Source: an uncultured Brachyspira sp.
Lineage (GTDB): Bacteria > Spirochaetota > Brachyspiria > Brachyspirales > Brachyspiraceae
Length of the DNA: 25,053 nt
Assembly: GCF_910578695.1 (NCBI RefSeq)
Contig: NZ_CAJTQJ010000038.1
Location: 1 to 25,053, forward strand
Direction of reading: 5' to 3'
The notes beneath the pieces are model-generated. The model searched no databases and was not told the DNA's origin. It worked only from the letters and a program-made list of their open reading frames with translations. The translations under genes were made by a program, and so were the position numbers. Below, in pieces: positions 12,454-22,500 of this stretch (positions are counted from its first letter, which is position 1; every line of letters begins with the position of its first letter).

Positions 12454-14679
12454 ATGAGAGAAATAATCAATTTTAATACTAATTGGATTTTTTTCAAAGA
12501 TTGGAATGATAATATAAAAACTGAAAAATTAAACGGAGAAAATATAACATTGCCTCATACTGTTTCTGAGATACCAATGCATTATTTTAATGAATCTGAT
12601 ACTTGGCTTATTTCAGGATATCAGAATATATTCAATTATGATAAAAATAAATTACAAAACAAGAGAGTTTTAATAAATTTTGAAGCTGCTATGGCTGCTG
12701 CTGAAGTATTTGTTAATGGAAAAAGTTTTTCAGAGCATAAGGGAGGATATCTGCCTTTTATATATGATATAACAGATGAGCTTAAAAACGGAGAAAATAT
12801 AATATCTGTAAAATTAGACAGTACAGAGAGAAAAGATATACCGCCTTTCGGAAATGAAATAGATTATTTATGCTACGGAGGAATATACAGAGAAGTACAA
12901 ATTATAATAACTGATGAAATTTCCATTGAAAATATTATGATTACAGGGCTTGCCAATCAGAATATAACAGGAAAAATAAGAATAAGAAACAGCAAAAAAG
13001 AAAATGCAAAAGAAACAATTTCAATTAATTTATATAATAGAGAATATCATATATGCGAAATAAAAAAAGAAATAACTTTAAAAAAAGATGAATTATTTAC
13101 TGATATAAATATAGATGAACATATAAACTCTGATAGAATAGAGTTATGGGATATAGATAATCCAAGACTTTATAAACTTGAAGCATCGCTTTCTAATGAA
13201 GATTTAATTTCTGTAAGAATAGGATTCAGAGATGTAAAATTTACAGAAGACGGCTTTTTTTTGAATGGAAAGAAAATAAAATTAATGGGACTTAATAGAC
13301 ATCAGAGTTTTCCTTATGTAGGTTATGCTATGCCTGAGAGGGTGCAGAAGAAAGATGCTGATATACTTAAATTTGATTTGGGACTTAATATAGTTCGTTC
13401 CTCTCATTACCCTGCTTCAAGACATTTTTTAGACAGATGCGATGAAATAGGATTAATGGTTTTTGAAGAGATTCCGGGATGGCAGCATATAGGAGATAAA
13501 GATTGGCAGAAGGTTTCTATAGAAAATGTTAAGGATATGATAGAAAGAGATTTTCATCATCCCTCTATAATAATATGGGGGGTTAGAATAAATGAAAGTC
13601 AGGATAATCATGATTTTTATAAAGCAACTAATGAAACGGCACATAAATTAGATAAAACAAGACAGACAGGCGGTGTAAGATATATAACAGGAAGCGAACT
13701 TTTAGAAGATGTATATACTATGAATGATTTTAATTATGACGGTATTGCTGATGCTATAAGAGCACAAAAGTATGTAACGAAATTAGATAAAAATGTACCT
13801 TATATGATAACAGAATATAATGGACATATGTTTCCTACAAAAATAGAGGATTGTGAAGAGAGATTAATAGAGCATACTAAAAGACATTTTGAAGTTATAA
13901 ATGCAGTTGCTATAGATAAAAATATTGCAGGTTCTATAGGCTGGTGTGCTTTTGATTATCATACTCATTATAATTTTGGTTCCGGAGACAGAATATGCTA
14001 TCATGGTGTTTATGATATGTTTAGAAATCCCAAATTGGCGTCGGGGGTATATTCTTCTCAAATAAGCAGAAAAAATAAAATTGTACTAGAGCCTATAACT
14101 ATATATGCAAGGGGAGAGAGAGCTGTAGGGGGTATTTCGCCTCTGATAATTGCTACAAACTGCGATTATGCAGAAATCTATTATAGAGATGATTTAATAT
14201 CTAAAGAATATCCCGCTTCTGGAAAATATCAGGGATTGAGGCATTCTCCTATAATATTAAAAATGGAAGTTAATATACCCGGAGTAAGCGATATGGGCTG
14301 GGGAGATATGAAAATAATAGGATATATAGACGGCAAAGCTGTTATAGAAAAAAAGTTTTTGAATAATCCTGTATTTAAAGAATTGGAGATTAAGGCAGAT
14401 GATTATGAAATAAATTCTATAAAAGAAGGCTCTTCTTGGGATTCTACAAGAGTAACTATTAAAGCTGTTGATTCTATAGGAAACAGACTTCCTTATATTA
14501 ATGAAGCTGTTATTATAGAAGTTTCAGGAGAGGGCGAATTAATAGGAAATGATAATCCTGTGCTTGAAGGCGGTTATTATTCTTTTTGGGTTAAATCTAA
14601 TAATAAAAAAGGAAGCATAAAAATTACAGTAAAAAATAAAAGAGTTGAAAATAAAACTATAGAAATAAAAGTAATATAA
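12454..14679 (+). CDS. Glycoside hydrolase family 2 (beta-galactosidase/glucuronidase-type)
   Basis: The 741-residue enzyme has the GH2 order: a jelly-roll sugar-binding domain (about 1-165), an immunoglobulin-like domain (about 166-268), a TIM-barrel catalytic domain (about 269-560) and C-terminal beta domains to the end. The acid/base is E381 in WGVRINES and the nucleophile is E454 in MITEYNGH. NRHQSFPYVGYAMP and RSSHYPAS are typical barrel motifs. It lacks a signal peptide, so it would act on imported oligosaccharide. Its length suits the shorter beta-galactosidase/glucuronidase group and not LacZ (about 1,020). CGGAGTAA precedes the ATG. No sugar transporter is adjacent; a MarR regulator follows after 70 bp. 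Sugar specificity cannot be read from sequence. Confidence 0.93.
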   Translation: MREIINFNTNWIFFKDWNDNIKTEKLNGENITLPHTVSEIPMHYFNESDTWLISGYQNIFNYDKNKLQNKRVLINFEAAMAAAEVFVNGKSFSEHKGGYLPFIYDITDELKNGENIISVKLDSTERKDIPPFGNEIDYLCYGGIYREVQIIITDEISIENIMITGLANQNITGKIRIRNSKKENAKETISINLYNREYHICEIKKEITLKKDELFTDINIDEHINSDRIELWDIDNPRLYKLEASLSNEDLISVRIGFRDVKFTEDGFFLNGKKIKLMGLNRHQSFPYVGYAMPERVQKKDADILKFDLGLNIVRSSHYPASRHFLDRCDEIGLMVFEEIPGWQHIGDKDWQKVSIENVKDMIERDFHHPSIIIWGVRINESQDNHDFYKATNETAHKLDKTRQTGGVRYITGSELLEDVYTMNDFNYDGIADAIRAQKYVTKLDKNVPYMITEYNGHMFPTKIEDCEERLIEHTKRHFEVINAVAIDKNIAGSIGWCAFDYHTHYNFGSGDRICYHGVYDMFRNPKLASGVYSSQISRKNKIVLEPITIYARGERAVGGISPLIIATNCDYAEIYYRDDLISKEYPASGKYQGLRHSPIILKMEVNIPGVSDMGWGDMKIIGYIDGKAVIEKKFLNNPVFKELEIKADDYEINSIKEGSSWDSTRVTIKAVDSIGNRLPYINEAVIIEVSGEGELIGNDNPVLEGGYYSFWVKSNNKKGSIKITVKNKRVENKTIEIKVI

Positions 14680-14749
14680 TAAAATTAATCTTGTTTTATT
14701 TGCAATTTATTGTTTAATATAAATAAAATATTAAAAAATTGGAAAGACT

Positions 14750-15190
14750 ATGAAAAATGAAGATATGAAAAAATATATGGAAACCATATATGATTTTTGG
14801 TATACTTCTAATAGATTTTATTACTTATGGGCTAAGCAGTATGGTATTACAGATTTGGCTTTATTCAGCTTATTTATAATATATAATAGCAAAGAATGCG
14901 TTCAAAATACCATTACAGAAAAATTATCAGTTCCAAAACAGACTGTTTGTTCTATATTAGATAATTTTTATAAGAAAGGATATATCAAAAAAAAGATTAA
15001 CCCAAAGGATAAAAGAAACAGATTAATAAGTTTAACAAAAAAGGGTATTACATTTGCAGAACCTATATTAAAGGAATTAGAAAAGTTAGATATAGAAATG
15101 TTTAAATGTCTTACAGAAGATGAAATAAAAAATTATGTAGAACATCAAAAAAAACTTATTACATTTATGGAAAATTATAACAATAATTAA
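14750..15190 (+). CDS. MarR-family transcriptional regulator
   Basis: The 146-residue protein has the MarR layout: N- and C-terminal dimerisation helices around a winged helix-turn-helix at about residues 45-100. The recognition helix is in SVPKQTVCSILDNFYKKGYI and the wing is DKRNRLISLTKKG. One Cys (C62 area) lies in the recognition helix and one near 122; redox sensing is possible but not shown. GGAAAG lies 5 nt before the ATG. It follows the GH2 gene in the same direction and might share its transcript; whether it controls that gene is unknown. No clear palindromic operator was found in the 70-bp gap. Confidence 0.92.
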   Translation: MKNEDMKKYMETIYDFWYTSNRFYYLWAKQYGITDLALFSLFIIYNSKECVQNTITEKLSVPKQTVCSILDNFYKKGYIKKKINPKDKRNRLISLTKKGITFAEPILKELEKLDIEMFKCLTEDEIKNYVEHQKKLITFMENYNNN

Positions 15191-15246
15191 AATATTTAAT
15201 TTAATTATTATTATAATTAAGTAATATTAAAAAAGGCGGTTTTATT

Positions 15247-15687
15247 TTGAAAGTTATACCTTCAGATAGTTTATTAAAAAATAGAAAAGAAAAAGTAAGC
15301 GAAGAATTATGTGCCGACTGCAATTCTTTATGCTGCCATGATTTGGTGATGGAAATATCTCCTCCAAAAAATGAAAGCGAACTTAATACTTTAAAATGGT
15401 ATTTGCATTTTAGACATTCATTTATATTTATATATGAAAATACTTGGTATCACATGATAAGAAGCGAATGCAGATATTTGGATAAAAAAACTTATCTTTG
15501 TAAAAATTATGAAAATAGAAATGAGATTTGCTCGAAACATAGCCCTCCTAAATGCGAGAGATATGAAGAATGGTATGATGTAATATTTGATGATCAATAT
15601 GAATTAGAAAAATATGTTTATGAAAAAAAGATTATTAAAAAGAAGTCAGGCAGTACAAAGAAAAAAGCTGCTAAAAAAATTAAATAA
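15247..15687 (+). CDS. YkgJ-like cysteine-cluster protein with lysine-rich tail
   Basis: The start is TTG, supported by AAGGCGG 7 nt upstream and the lack of a better start. The 146-residue product has eight cysteines: C22, C25, C29 and C30 in CxxCxxxCC, then C75, C85, C95 and C103. The second half pattern, CRYLD...CKNYENR..IC, matches the YkgJ/UPF0153 family, thought to bind zinc or an iron-sulphur cluster. The last 20 residues are very basic (Lys runs with Ser, Gly and Ala, like histone H1 tails), which is unusual and suggests nucleic-acid contact. The next gene begins 21 bp after its stop. Function of the family is not settled. Confidence 0.8.
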   Translation: MKVIPSDSLLKNRKEKVSEELCADCNSLCCHDLVMEISPPKNESELNTLKWYLHFRHSFIFIYENTWYHMIRSECRYLDKKTYLCKNYENRNEICSKHSPPKCERYEEWYDVIFDDQYELEKYVYEKKIIKKKSGSTKKKAAKKIK

Positions 15688-15708
15688 TTTATTTGTCTGT
15701 TTATTTTT

Positions 15709-17190
15709 ATGAAAAAAAAAGAAATAAAAAAAGTTTGTATAACATATCCTCCTTTTGAGTATAATAATGGATATCCTCTATTATCTTTAAATAGACAGTT
15801 TCAATGGCTTAAAAATCCTTCATATTCATATCCTATGATTCCTTCTTATGCTGCTACATTATTAAAAAATAACAGCATTAATGTTATATTTTTAGATACT
15901 ATAGTGAGAAATATGAATACTATAGAGTGGTTTGATAGTTTAGATGAGATAATGCCTGATTTAATATTTTTTGAGGGAAGAACTCCTATTATAAATTATA
16001 TATGGGATGCTGTAGAAACTTTAAAAGAAAGATATAAAAATGTTTATGTAGTTTTAGCAGGAGATCATGTTACAGCTTTGCCTGAAGAAAGTATGAAAAA
16101 ATCTAAAGCGGATTTTGTTCTTACAGGGGGCGATTATGATTTTTTACTTTTAAATTTGGTTAATCATATTAATAATGGTGAAAAATTATCTAAAGGAATA
16201 TATTACAGAACTTCTAATGATAATATAAGAAATACAGGTAAATTTGAACTTGAGGAATCTTTGGACAGGCTTCCGTTTATAGATAGAAATCTTACTAATT
16301 GGAAATTATATTCTAAAAAAAATGATTATTATAAAAGAAATCCGGGCACATTCATAATGTCTGCAAGAGGGGCTATACATAATAATTATAATAGTAATTC
16401 TTCTAATATTCTTTTTAATAATATGAGAGTTAGAAATCCTATCAATGTTATAGATGAAATAGAATTTTTAAATAAAAGATACGGAATAAAAGAAATATTA
16501 GATACAAGCGTTTATTTTCCTGTAGGAGAATGGCTTTCATTATTCTGCGAAACTATGAGAGAGAGAAAGCTTCATAAAAAACTTTATATAGACTGCTATA
16601 TTTATCTAGGATTATTAGAATATTATCACTATTTAATGATGAGAAAGTCAGGATTTAAAACAGTTCTATTTAATTTTCATTCAGGAAATATTAAAAGTTT
16701 GGAAAAGCTTGGTATTGAAGATAACAGTATAGATAATATGATAGAATCTATTAAATTGGCTAAAAGAGCAGGACTTTTTACAGATATGATGGTAAAGATA
16801 GGGTATCCTTGGGAAACTGAAGAGGATATAATAAATACATTTAATATTGTAAGAGATTTAATGTTTAATGGTTATATTAATTCTATGAATGTTTCTATTT
16901 TTATACCATATCCGGGTACTAAAATATTTGACTATTGCAATGAAAATAATCTTATCAATACAAAAAAGTGGTTTGAATATGATATGAGAAGAACTGTTAT
17001 GAAATTGGGTATAGATGATGAAAAAGTATTTAAATATATTGAATATTTTTATAATTTATCATTTACTCCTAAATATATTATACAAAAAATAAAAAGTATA
17101 AGAGATATTTACGATATAAAATATCATATAAAATCATTCAAAAATATAATATCTTCGTATTTTGGCAATGAAAAGAATACTTGCATATAA
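15709..17190 (+). CDS. B12-binding/radical-SAM-like protein lacking the cluster cysteines
   Basis: The 493-residue protein resembles cobalamin-dependent radical SAM enzymes: an N-terminal B12-binding-like Rossmann domain (about 8-150, with AGDHVTALPEES) and a radical SAM barrel (about 210-420, with IDEIEFLNKRYGIKEILD, VKIGYPWETEEDI and PYPGTKIFDY). At the site of CxxxCxxC the sequence is RGAIHNNYNS: A222, N226 and S229 replace the three cysteines. The [4Fe-4S] cluster that cleaves SAM cannot form there, yet the frame is intact. The ATG is followed by nine A residues (15712-15720) and has no clear Shine-Dalgarno, so translation may depend on the gene upstream. It could be a pseudoenzyme, a partner subunit or a repurposed cobalamin/SAM binder. 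Fold call is good; activity unknown. Confidence 0.82.
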   Translation: MKKKEIKKVCITYPPFEYNNGYPLLSLNRQFQWLKNPSYSYPMIPSYAATLLKNNSINVIFLDTIVRNMNTIEWFDSLDEIMPDLIFFEGRTPIINYIWDAVETLKERYKNVYVVLAGDHVTALPEESMKKSKADFVLTGGDYDFLLLNLVNHINNGEKLSKGIYYRTSNDNIRNTGKFELEESLDRLPFIDRNLTNWKLYSKKNDYYKRNPGTFIMSARGAIHNNYNSNSSNILFNNMRVRNPINVIDEIEFLNKRYGIKEILDTSVYFPVGEWLSLFCETMRERKLHKKLYIDCYIYLGLLEYYHYLMMRKSGFKTVLFNFHSGNIKSLEKLGIEDNSIDNMIESIKLAKRAGLFTDMMVKIGYPWETEEDIINTFNIVRDLMFNGYINSMNVSIFIPYPGTKIFDYCNENNLINTKKWFEYDMRRTVMKLGIDDEKVFKYIEYFYNLSFTPKYIIQKIKSIRDIYDIKYHIKSFKNIISSYFGNEKNTCI

Positions 17191-17259
17191 ATTGTTTTAA
17201 TGATATTCTTTTACAGCGGTTTTATATTTATACAAAAATTATTAAGGATTAAATAAAAA

Positions 17260-18213
17260 ATGAAAAAAATAATAGCTTTTATATTATGTTTTATTTTTAT
17301 ACAAAGTAATCTTTTATTTAATGATGTTGTAAACAGCATAGTGGGTATAGTCGGTTCTATTCCTATTACTTATGAAGATTTTTTAAGCAGAAAATCATTT
17401 TTAACATTGCAGGCTAGATCTGTAGGTCAAAGGATTAATGATGATATGGTTTATAAGGATTTAGTTGAAGAGAGAGTAATGTATTTGAAACTTAAAGAAT
17501 ATAATTATGTAATAGAAGAAAATGATGTAAGCAGAAGATTAGAAAGTATAGCAAAGCAGTATAATATGACTTTAGATCAATTTTCAAAACAGTTAATGGC
17601 TGAGGGCATATCCTATGATGAATATAGAAATTCTATAAAAAAGCAGATAGCTATGGAAAATTTAAATGGACTTGTTATAAATAATACAGAAATATCAGAT
17701 GAGGAGGCAGACGAGTTTTATAATAATACTAAAGATAAATCAGCTTTTGAAGTTGATACTTTAGTAAAGCTCTCTTGGATATTTTTTAAAGCGGTAACAT
17801 TTACAGAAAAAGGCGAAAAACAGGAATTAGCAGCAAAGGTTAGGTCAATGGCGGCGAGAGGACAAGACTTTTCTGAACTTGCAAAAGAGTATAGCGATGA
17901 TAATGCTACTAAAATGAACGGAGGAGATTTAGGATATAATCTGCTTTATGATGCAGGAAAAAGATCATTGCCTGCACAGATTAATGCAGGACTTAATCTT
18001 GCAAAGAGAGGATATAAAGTAGGTACTATAAGCAGCGTGAGAGAATTAGTTGGAAAGGGTTTTTATATAGTAAAAATAGCAGGAATTGAAAAGGATATGG
18101 AGAGTATAAGAACAAGGGTTAAAAACTATTTAGGCGAAGTTCGTATGAGAGAATCATTCATAAAATGGCTTGATGAAGAAACTAAAAGGGTATCTGTTCA
18201 GCTTTACAAATAA
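17260..18213 (+). CDS. Exported SurA/PrsA-like peptidyl-prolyl isomerase
   Basis: The 317-residue protein has a signal peptide (residues 1 to about 20), a SurA-type N-terminal chaperone region (about 27-145, including VEERVMYLKLKEYNYVIEENDV), one parvulin domain (about 165-275, with GQDFSELAKEYSDD and GGDLGY) and a short C-terminal helix. SurA of enterics has two parvulin domains; one is usual in spirochaetes and in PrsA. It would assist folding of outer-membrane or periplasmic proteins. No lipobox Cys is in place, so it should be soluble. AAGGA lies 9 nt before the ATG. The gap to carA is 232 bp, and a hairpin terminator lies there. Confidence 0.9.
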   Translation: MKKIIAFILCFIFIQSNLLFNDVVNSIVGIVGSIPITYEDFLSRKSFLTLQARSVGQRINDDMVYKDLVEERVMYLKLKEYNYVIEENDVSRRLESIAKQYNMTLDQFSKQLMAEGISYDEYRNSIKKQIAMENLNGLVINNTEISDEEADEFYNNTKDKSAFEVDTLVKLSWIFFKAVTFTEKGEKQELAAKVRSMAARGQDFSELAKEYSDDNATKMNGGDLGYNLLYDAGKRSLPAQINAGLNLAKRGYKVGTISSVRELVGKGFYIVKIAGIEKDMESIRTRVKNYLGEVRMRESFIKWLDEETKRVSVQLYK

Positions 18214-18248
18214 TGATTTATAATTTTTATAATATTTTAAAATAATAA

Positions 18249-18276
18249 TTGTAAAATAATAATTATATGTTATTAT
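18249..18276 (+). promoter_or_regulatory. Possible carAB promoter
   Basis: TTGTAA (18249-18254) and TATTAT (18271-18276) are spaced by 16 bp. Initiation near 18283 would give a leader of about 160 nt that holds the hairpin at 18367-18407 before carA. Confidence 0.35.
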
Positions 18277-18304
18277 TAAAGGCAAAAATTAAGAAATATA
18301 TATT

Positions 18305-18394
18305 ATGATTTTGAATAAGTTTAAAATAAAAATAGTTCTGCTAGTGATGCAGTTTTTAAGAAGATTAAAAGATTGGGGATTAACTTTTTGTTAA
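18305..18394 (+). CDS. Possible 29-residue leader peptide ahead of carA
   Basis: An ATG-started frame of 29 codons (beginning MILNKFKIKI, ending DWGLTFC, stop TAA) runs into the loop and right arm of the hairpin at 18367-18407. A ribosome translating it would open the hairpin, as in attenuation. There is no good Shine-Dalgarno (only weak TAAGAAA about 10 nt upstream), and no run of Arg or pyrimidine-slippage codons. Chance is quite possible in AT-rich DNA. Confidence 0.25.
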   Translation: MILNKFKIKIVLLVMQFLRRLKDWGLTFC

Positions 18395-18410
18395 TTTCCA
18401 ATCTTTTTTA
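18367..18410 (+). terminator. Strong hairpin with T run: terminator or carAB attenuator
   Basis: The arms 18367-18384 and 18390-18407 form an 18-bp stem, with two G-T wobbles and a 5-nt T loop, ending in a T-rich run. It lies 153 nt after the foldase gene and 36 nt before carA. If transcription starts near 18283 it would act inside the carAB leader. Confidence 0.85.
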
Positions 18411-18445
18411 TTTTAAAAAAAATTAGAATAATAGGAAGGCAAAAT

Positions 18446-19525
18446 TTGAAACGTTATTTAATACTTGAAGATGGAAGTTATTATGAAGGCATTGCTTTAG
18501 GTTCTGATAATTTTAAGGCGGGTGAATTAGTTTTTAATACATCTATGACAGGTTATCAGGAAGTATTATCAGATTTATCATACTGCGGACAAATAACAGT
18601 TATGACTTATCCGCTTATTGGAAATTACGGCATAAATAGAGATGATTTTGAAAGTTTGAATCCTGCCATATTCGGACTTATAGTAAAAGAGGCTTGTAAA
18701 AGTCCTAATAATTTTAGAAATGCAGAAACTATAGATGAGTTTCTAAAATTAAAGAATATTCCTGCTATAGAAAATATAGATACCAGAGCAATAACAAAGA
18801 AAATAAGAGAAGTGGGAACATTAAAAGCAGTAATGAGCGATACTATAGATAATAAAGATGATATAGTAAAAATGCTTAAAGAAGCATCATATATAAATGA
18901 TCATGTAAAAAGAGTTTCTACAAAAAATGCCTTTCCGATACCGAACAGAGGCAGAAAAGTTGTACTAATGGATTTTGGTGCTAAACTTGGAATAATAAGA
19001 GAATTAAGTAAAAGAAACTGCGATTTGATAGTTGTGCCTTATGATACAGATTCAAAAACTATAATGAGTTTAAATCCTGAAGGCATAATGCTTTCAAACG
19101 GACCAGGTAATCCTAAAGATGTAAAAGAATCTATAAACACTATAAAAGATATTATAGGAAAAGTTCCTATATTCGGAATATGTTTAGGGCATCAGATTAT
19201 AAGTTTGGCATGCAATGCTGATACAATTAAATTAAAATTCGGACATAGGGGAGGGAATCACCCTGTTAAAGATTTAGAAACAGGAAAGGTAAGCATAACA
19301 AGTCAGAATCATAGTTATGCAGTGGATGCAGAAAGTTTAAAAGATACAGATCTCATTATGACGCATATATCTTTAAATGATTTAAGCTGCGAGGGAGTAA
19401 AACATAAAAAATATCCTGTATTCTCTGTTCAGTATCACCCTGAATCTAATCCCGGACCAGAGGACAGTAAGTATTTATTTGATAAGTTTATTGATATGAT
19501 GAATGAAGGGGTAAAAAATGCCTAA
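18446..19525 (+). CDS. carA: Carbamoyl-phosphate synthase small (glutaminase) subunit
   Basis: The 359-residue subunit hydrolyses glutamine and passes ammonia to CarB for carbamoyl phosphate, the entry to pyrimidines and arginine. The N-terminal half has the CarA-only domain (ILEDGSYYEG, TSMTGYQEVLSD). The class I glutamine amidotransferase half carries the nucleophile C246 in GICLGHQ and the H331/E333 pair in QYHPES. Length is close to the usual 360-380. The start is TTG, preceded by AGGAAGG 7 nt away; TTG may hold translation down. Its end overlaps carB by 8 bp, which supports coupled, balanced synthesis. The hairpin just upstream may control both genes. Confidence 0.98.
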   Translation: MKRYLILEDGSYYEGIALGSDNFKAGELVFNTSMTGYQEVLSDLSYCGQITVMTYPLIGNYGINRDDFESLNPAIFGLIVKEACKSPNNFRNAETIDEFLKLKNIPAIENIDTRAITKKIREVGTLKAVMSDTIDNKDDIVKMLKEASYINDHVKRVSTKNAFPIPNRGRKVVLMDFGAKLGIIRELSKRNCDLIVVPYDTDSKTIMSLNPEGIMLSNGPGNPKDVKESINTIKDIIGKVPIFGICLGHQIISLACNADTIKLKFGHRGGNHPVKDLETGKVSITSQNHSYAVDAESLKDTDLIMTHISLNDLSCEGVKHKKYPVFSVQYHPESNPGPEDSKYLFDKFIDMMNEGVKNA

Positions 19526-22500
19526 AAGAAAAGATATAAAAAAAATATTGGTAATAGGTTCAGGTCCTATAGTAATAGGGCAGGCTGCTGAATTTGATTA
19601 TGCAGGTACGCAAGCCTGTCAGTCTTTAAAAGAAGAAGGCTATGAAGTTGTGCTTATAAACTCCAATCCTGCAACGATAATGACTGATACCAAAGTTGCA
19701 GATAAAGTTTATATAGAGCCTATCAATTTGAGTTTTGCTAAAAGAATAATATATAAAGAAATGCCTGATGCTGTATTAGGTTCTCTTGGAGGGCAGACAG
19801 GACTTAATTTGGTTGTTGAGCTTGCTGAAAGCGGCATATTAGATGAATATAATGTTGAAGTTTTGGGTACTGATTTGAATGCTATAAACTGTGCCGAAGA
19901 CAGAGAGCTTTTTAAGAAGCTTATGAATGATATAAATGAGCCTGTACCTGAAAGCGTTATAGTACATAGCGTAGAAGAGGCTATTGAGTTTGCCAATAAA
20001 ATAGGCTATCATTTAGTAGTTCGTCCAGCTTATACACTTGGAGGAACAGGCGGAGGATTTGCACGTAATGAAGAAGAATTAATTGAAATATGCGAAAAGG
20101 GATTAAAGATAAGCCCTGTTCATGAATGTTTGGTTGAAAAGAGTATTGCAGGATATAAAGAAATAGAATATGAAGTTATACGGGATAATAATGATAATGC
20201 TATAGTGGTATGCAATATGGAAAATGTTGATCCTGTGGGAATACATACAGGAGACAGCATAGTAACTGCCCCTTGTCAGACTTTAAGCGACAGAGAAAAT
20301 CAGATGCTTAGAAATGTAAGTCTTAAAATAATAAGGGCTTTAAAGATATGCGGCGGATGTAATGTACAATTAGCACTTGACCCTAATAGCTTTAATTATT
20401 ATATAATAGAAGTTAATCCTAGAGTATCGCGTTCAAGTGCTTTGGCAAGTAAGGCTACAGGATACCCGATAGCAAAAATAAGTGCTAAAATAGCAGTTGG
20501 AATGACTTTAGATGAAATACTTAATCCTATTACCAAAAAAAGTTTTGCATGTTTTGAGCCTTCTATTGATTATGTAGTTACAAAATTTCCAAGACTTCCA
20601 TTCGATAAATTTCCTAATGCCGACAGACAATTAGGCACGCAGATGAAAGCTACAGGCGAAGTTATGAGCATAGGAAGAAATTTTGAAGAGTCATTTTTAA
20701 AAGCTGTCCGTTCTCTTGAAATAAAATGCGATCATATAATTCATAATGATATTTCTCAGTATACTACAAAAAAATTATGGGAAAATATAGAATTAAGAGA
20801 TGATTTAAGAATATTTATTATAGCCGAGCTTTTAAGAAGAGGGGAGAATATTGATAATATAATAAATATTACTCATATAGATAAATTCTTTTTGGATAAA
20901 GTAAAAAATATAATAATATTAGAAGAAAAATTATCTGAAAATAAAATGGATATGGAAGTTTTGAGAGAATGCAAGGAAAGAGGATTTTCAGACAGCTATA
21001 TATCTAAAGTTTGGGGTATGGAAGAAATTGATATATATAAATTAAGACATAAAAATAATATAGTTCCTGTATATAAAATGGTTGATACATGTGCAGGAGA
21101 GTTTGAAAGCGAAACTCCTTATTTTTATTCTACCTATGAAAAAGAAAATGAATCTGTAAAAAGCGAAAAGGAGAGTATAATAGTTCTTGGTTCAGGACCT
21201 ATAAGAATAGGGCAGGGGGTGGAATTTGATTATTCAACTGTTCATTCTGTTATGACTATAAGAGATGCAGGATATGAAGCTATAGTAATAAATAATAATC
21301 CTGAAACGGTTTCTACTGATTTTTCTATATCGGATAAACTTTACTTTGAGCCTTTGACTATAGAAGATGTTATGCATATTGTAGAATTAGAAAAGCCTAA
21401 AGGGGTTATAGTGCAGTTTGGAGGGCAGACAGCTATTAATTTGGCTGAAAAACTAGCTATGCATGGAGTTAATATATTAGGTACTTCATTAGAGAATATA
21501 AATAGAGCAGAGGATAGGCATGAATTTGAAAGAATGCTTAGAACTCTTAATATACCTCAGCCTAAAGGAGAAACAGCAATTACGGTTGATGAAGCAGTTA
21601 ATATAGCAAAAAATATAGGCTATCCTGTTTTAGTTCGTCCTAGTTATGTACTTGGGGGCAGAGCTATGGAGATAGTAGATAATGATGCTTCATTAAAAAT
21701 GTATATGGAAACGGCTGTAAAGGAAATAAGCAATAAAGCACCTATACTTATTGATAAATATGTTATAGGTAAAGAAATAGAAATTGATGCTGTAGCTGAT
21801 AGCGATAATAATGTTTTTATACCCGGCATAATGGAGCATATAGAAAGGGCAGGCATTCATTCTGGGGATTCTATAAGCGTTTATCCTGCACAAACTATAT
21901 CTCAGAAAATAAAAGATACTGTTATTGATTATACTAAAAGAATAGGGGAAGGATTTAATTTTATAGGGCTTTATAATATACAGTTTATAGTTGATAGAGA
22001 TGATAATGTTTATGTTCTTGAAGTTAATCCTAGAAGCAGCAGAACAGTTCCTTTTTTAAGCAAGATAACTAATATTCCAATGGCAAATATAGCCACTATG
22101 TGTATATTGGGAAAATCATTGAAAGAACAAGGCTATAATAATATATATAAAGAAGAATCTAAAAAAGTATTTGTTAAAGCTCCTGTATTCTCTTTCTCAA
22201 AATTAAGAAGAGTAGATACAATACTTGGTCCTGAAATGAAAAGTACAGGCGAGGCATTAGGTTTTGATATTAATTTTGAAAAAGCATTATACAAAGCATT
22301 AATTGCAAGCGGTATAAGAATACCTCTTCAGGGTAATATACTTTTTACAATATCTGATAATCATAAGCATGAAGTACTTGATTTGGCAAAAAGATTTTCA
22401 AGTATAGGATACGGCATATATGCTACAAAAGGCACTTCTAATTTTTTAAGGAAAGAGGGGCTTTATGTAAAAGAAGTATCAAAAATATATGAGGAAGGAT

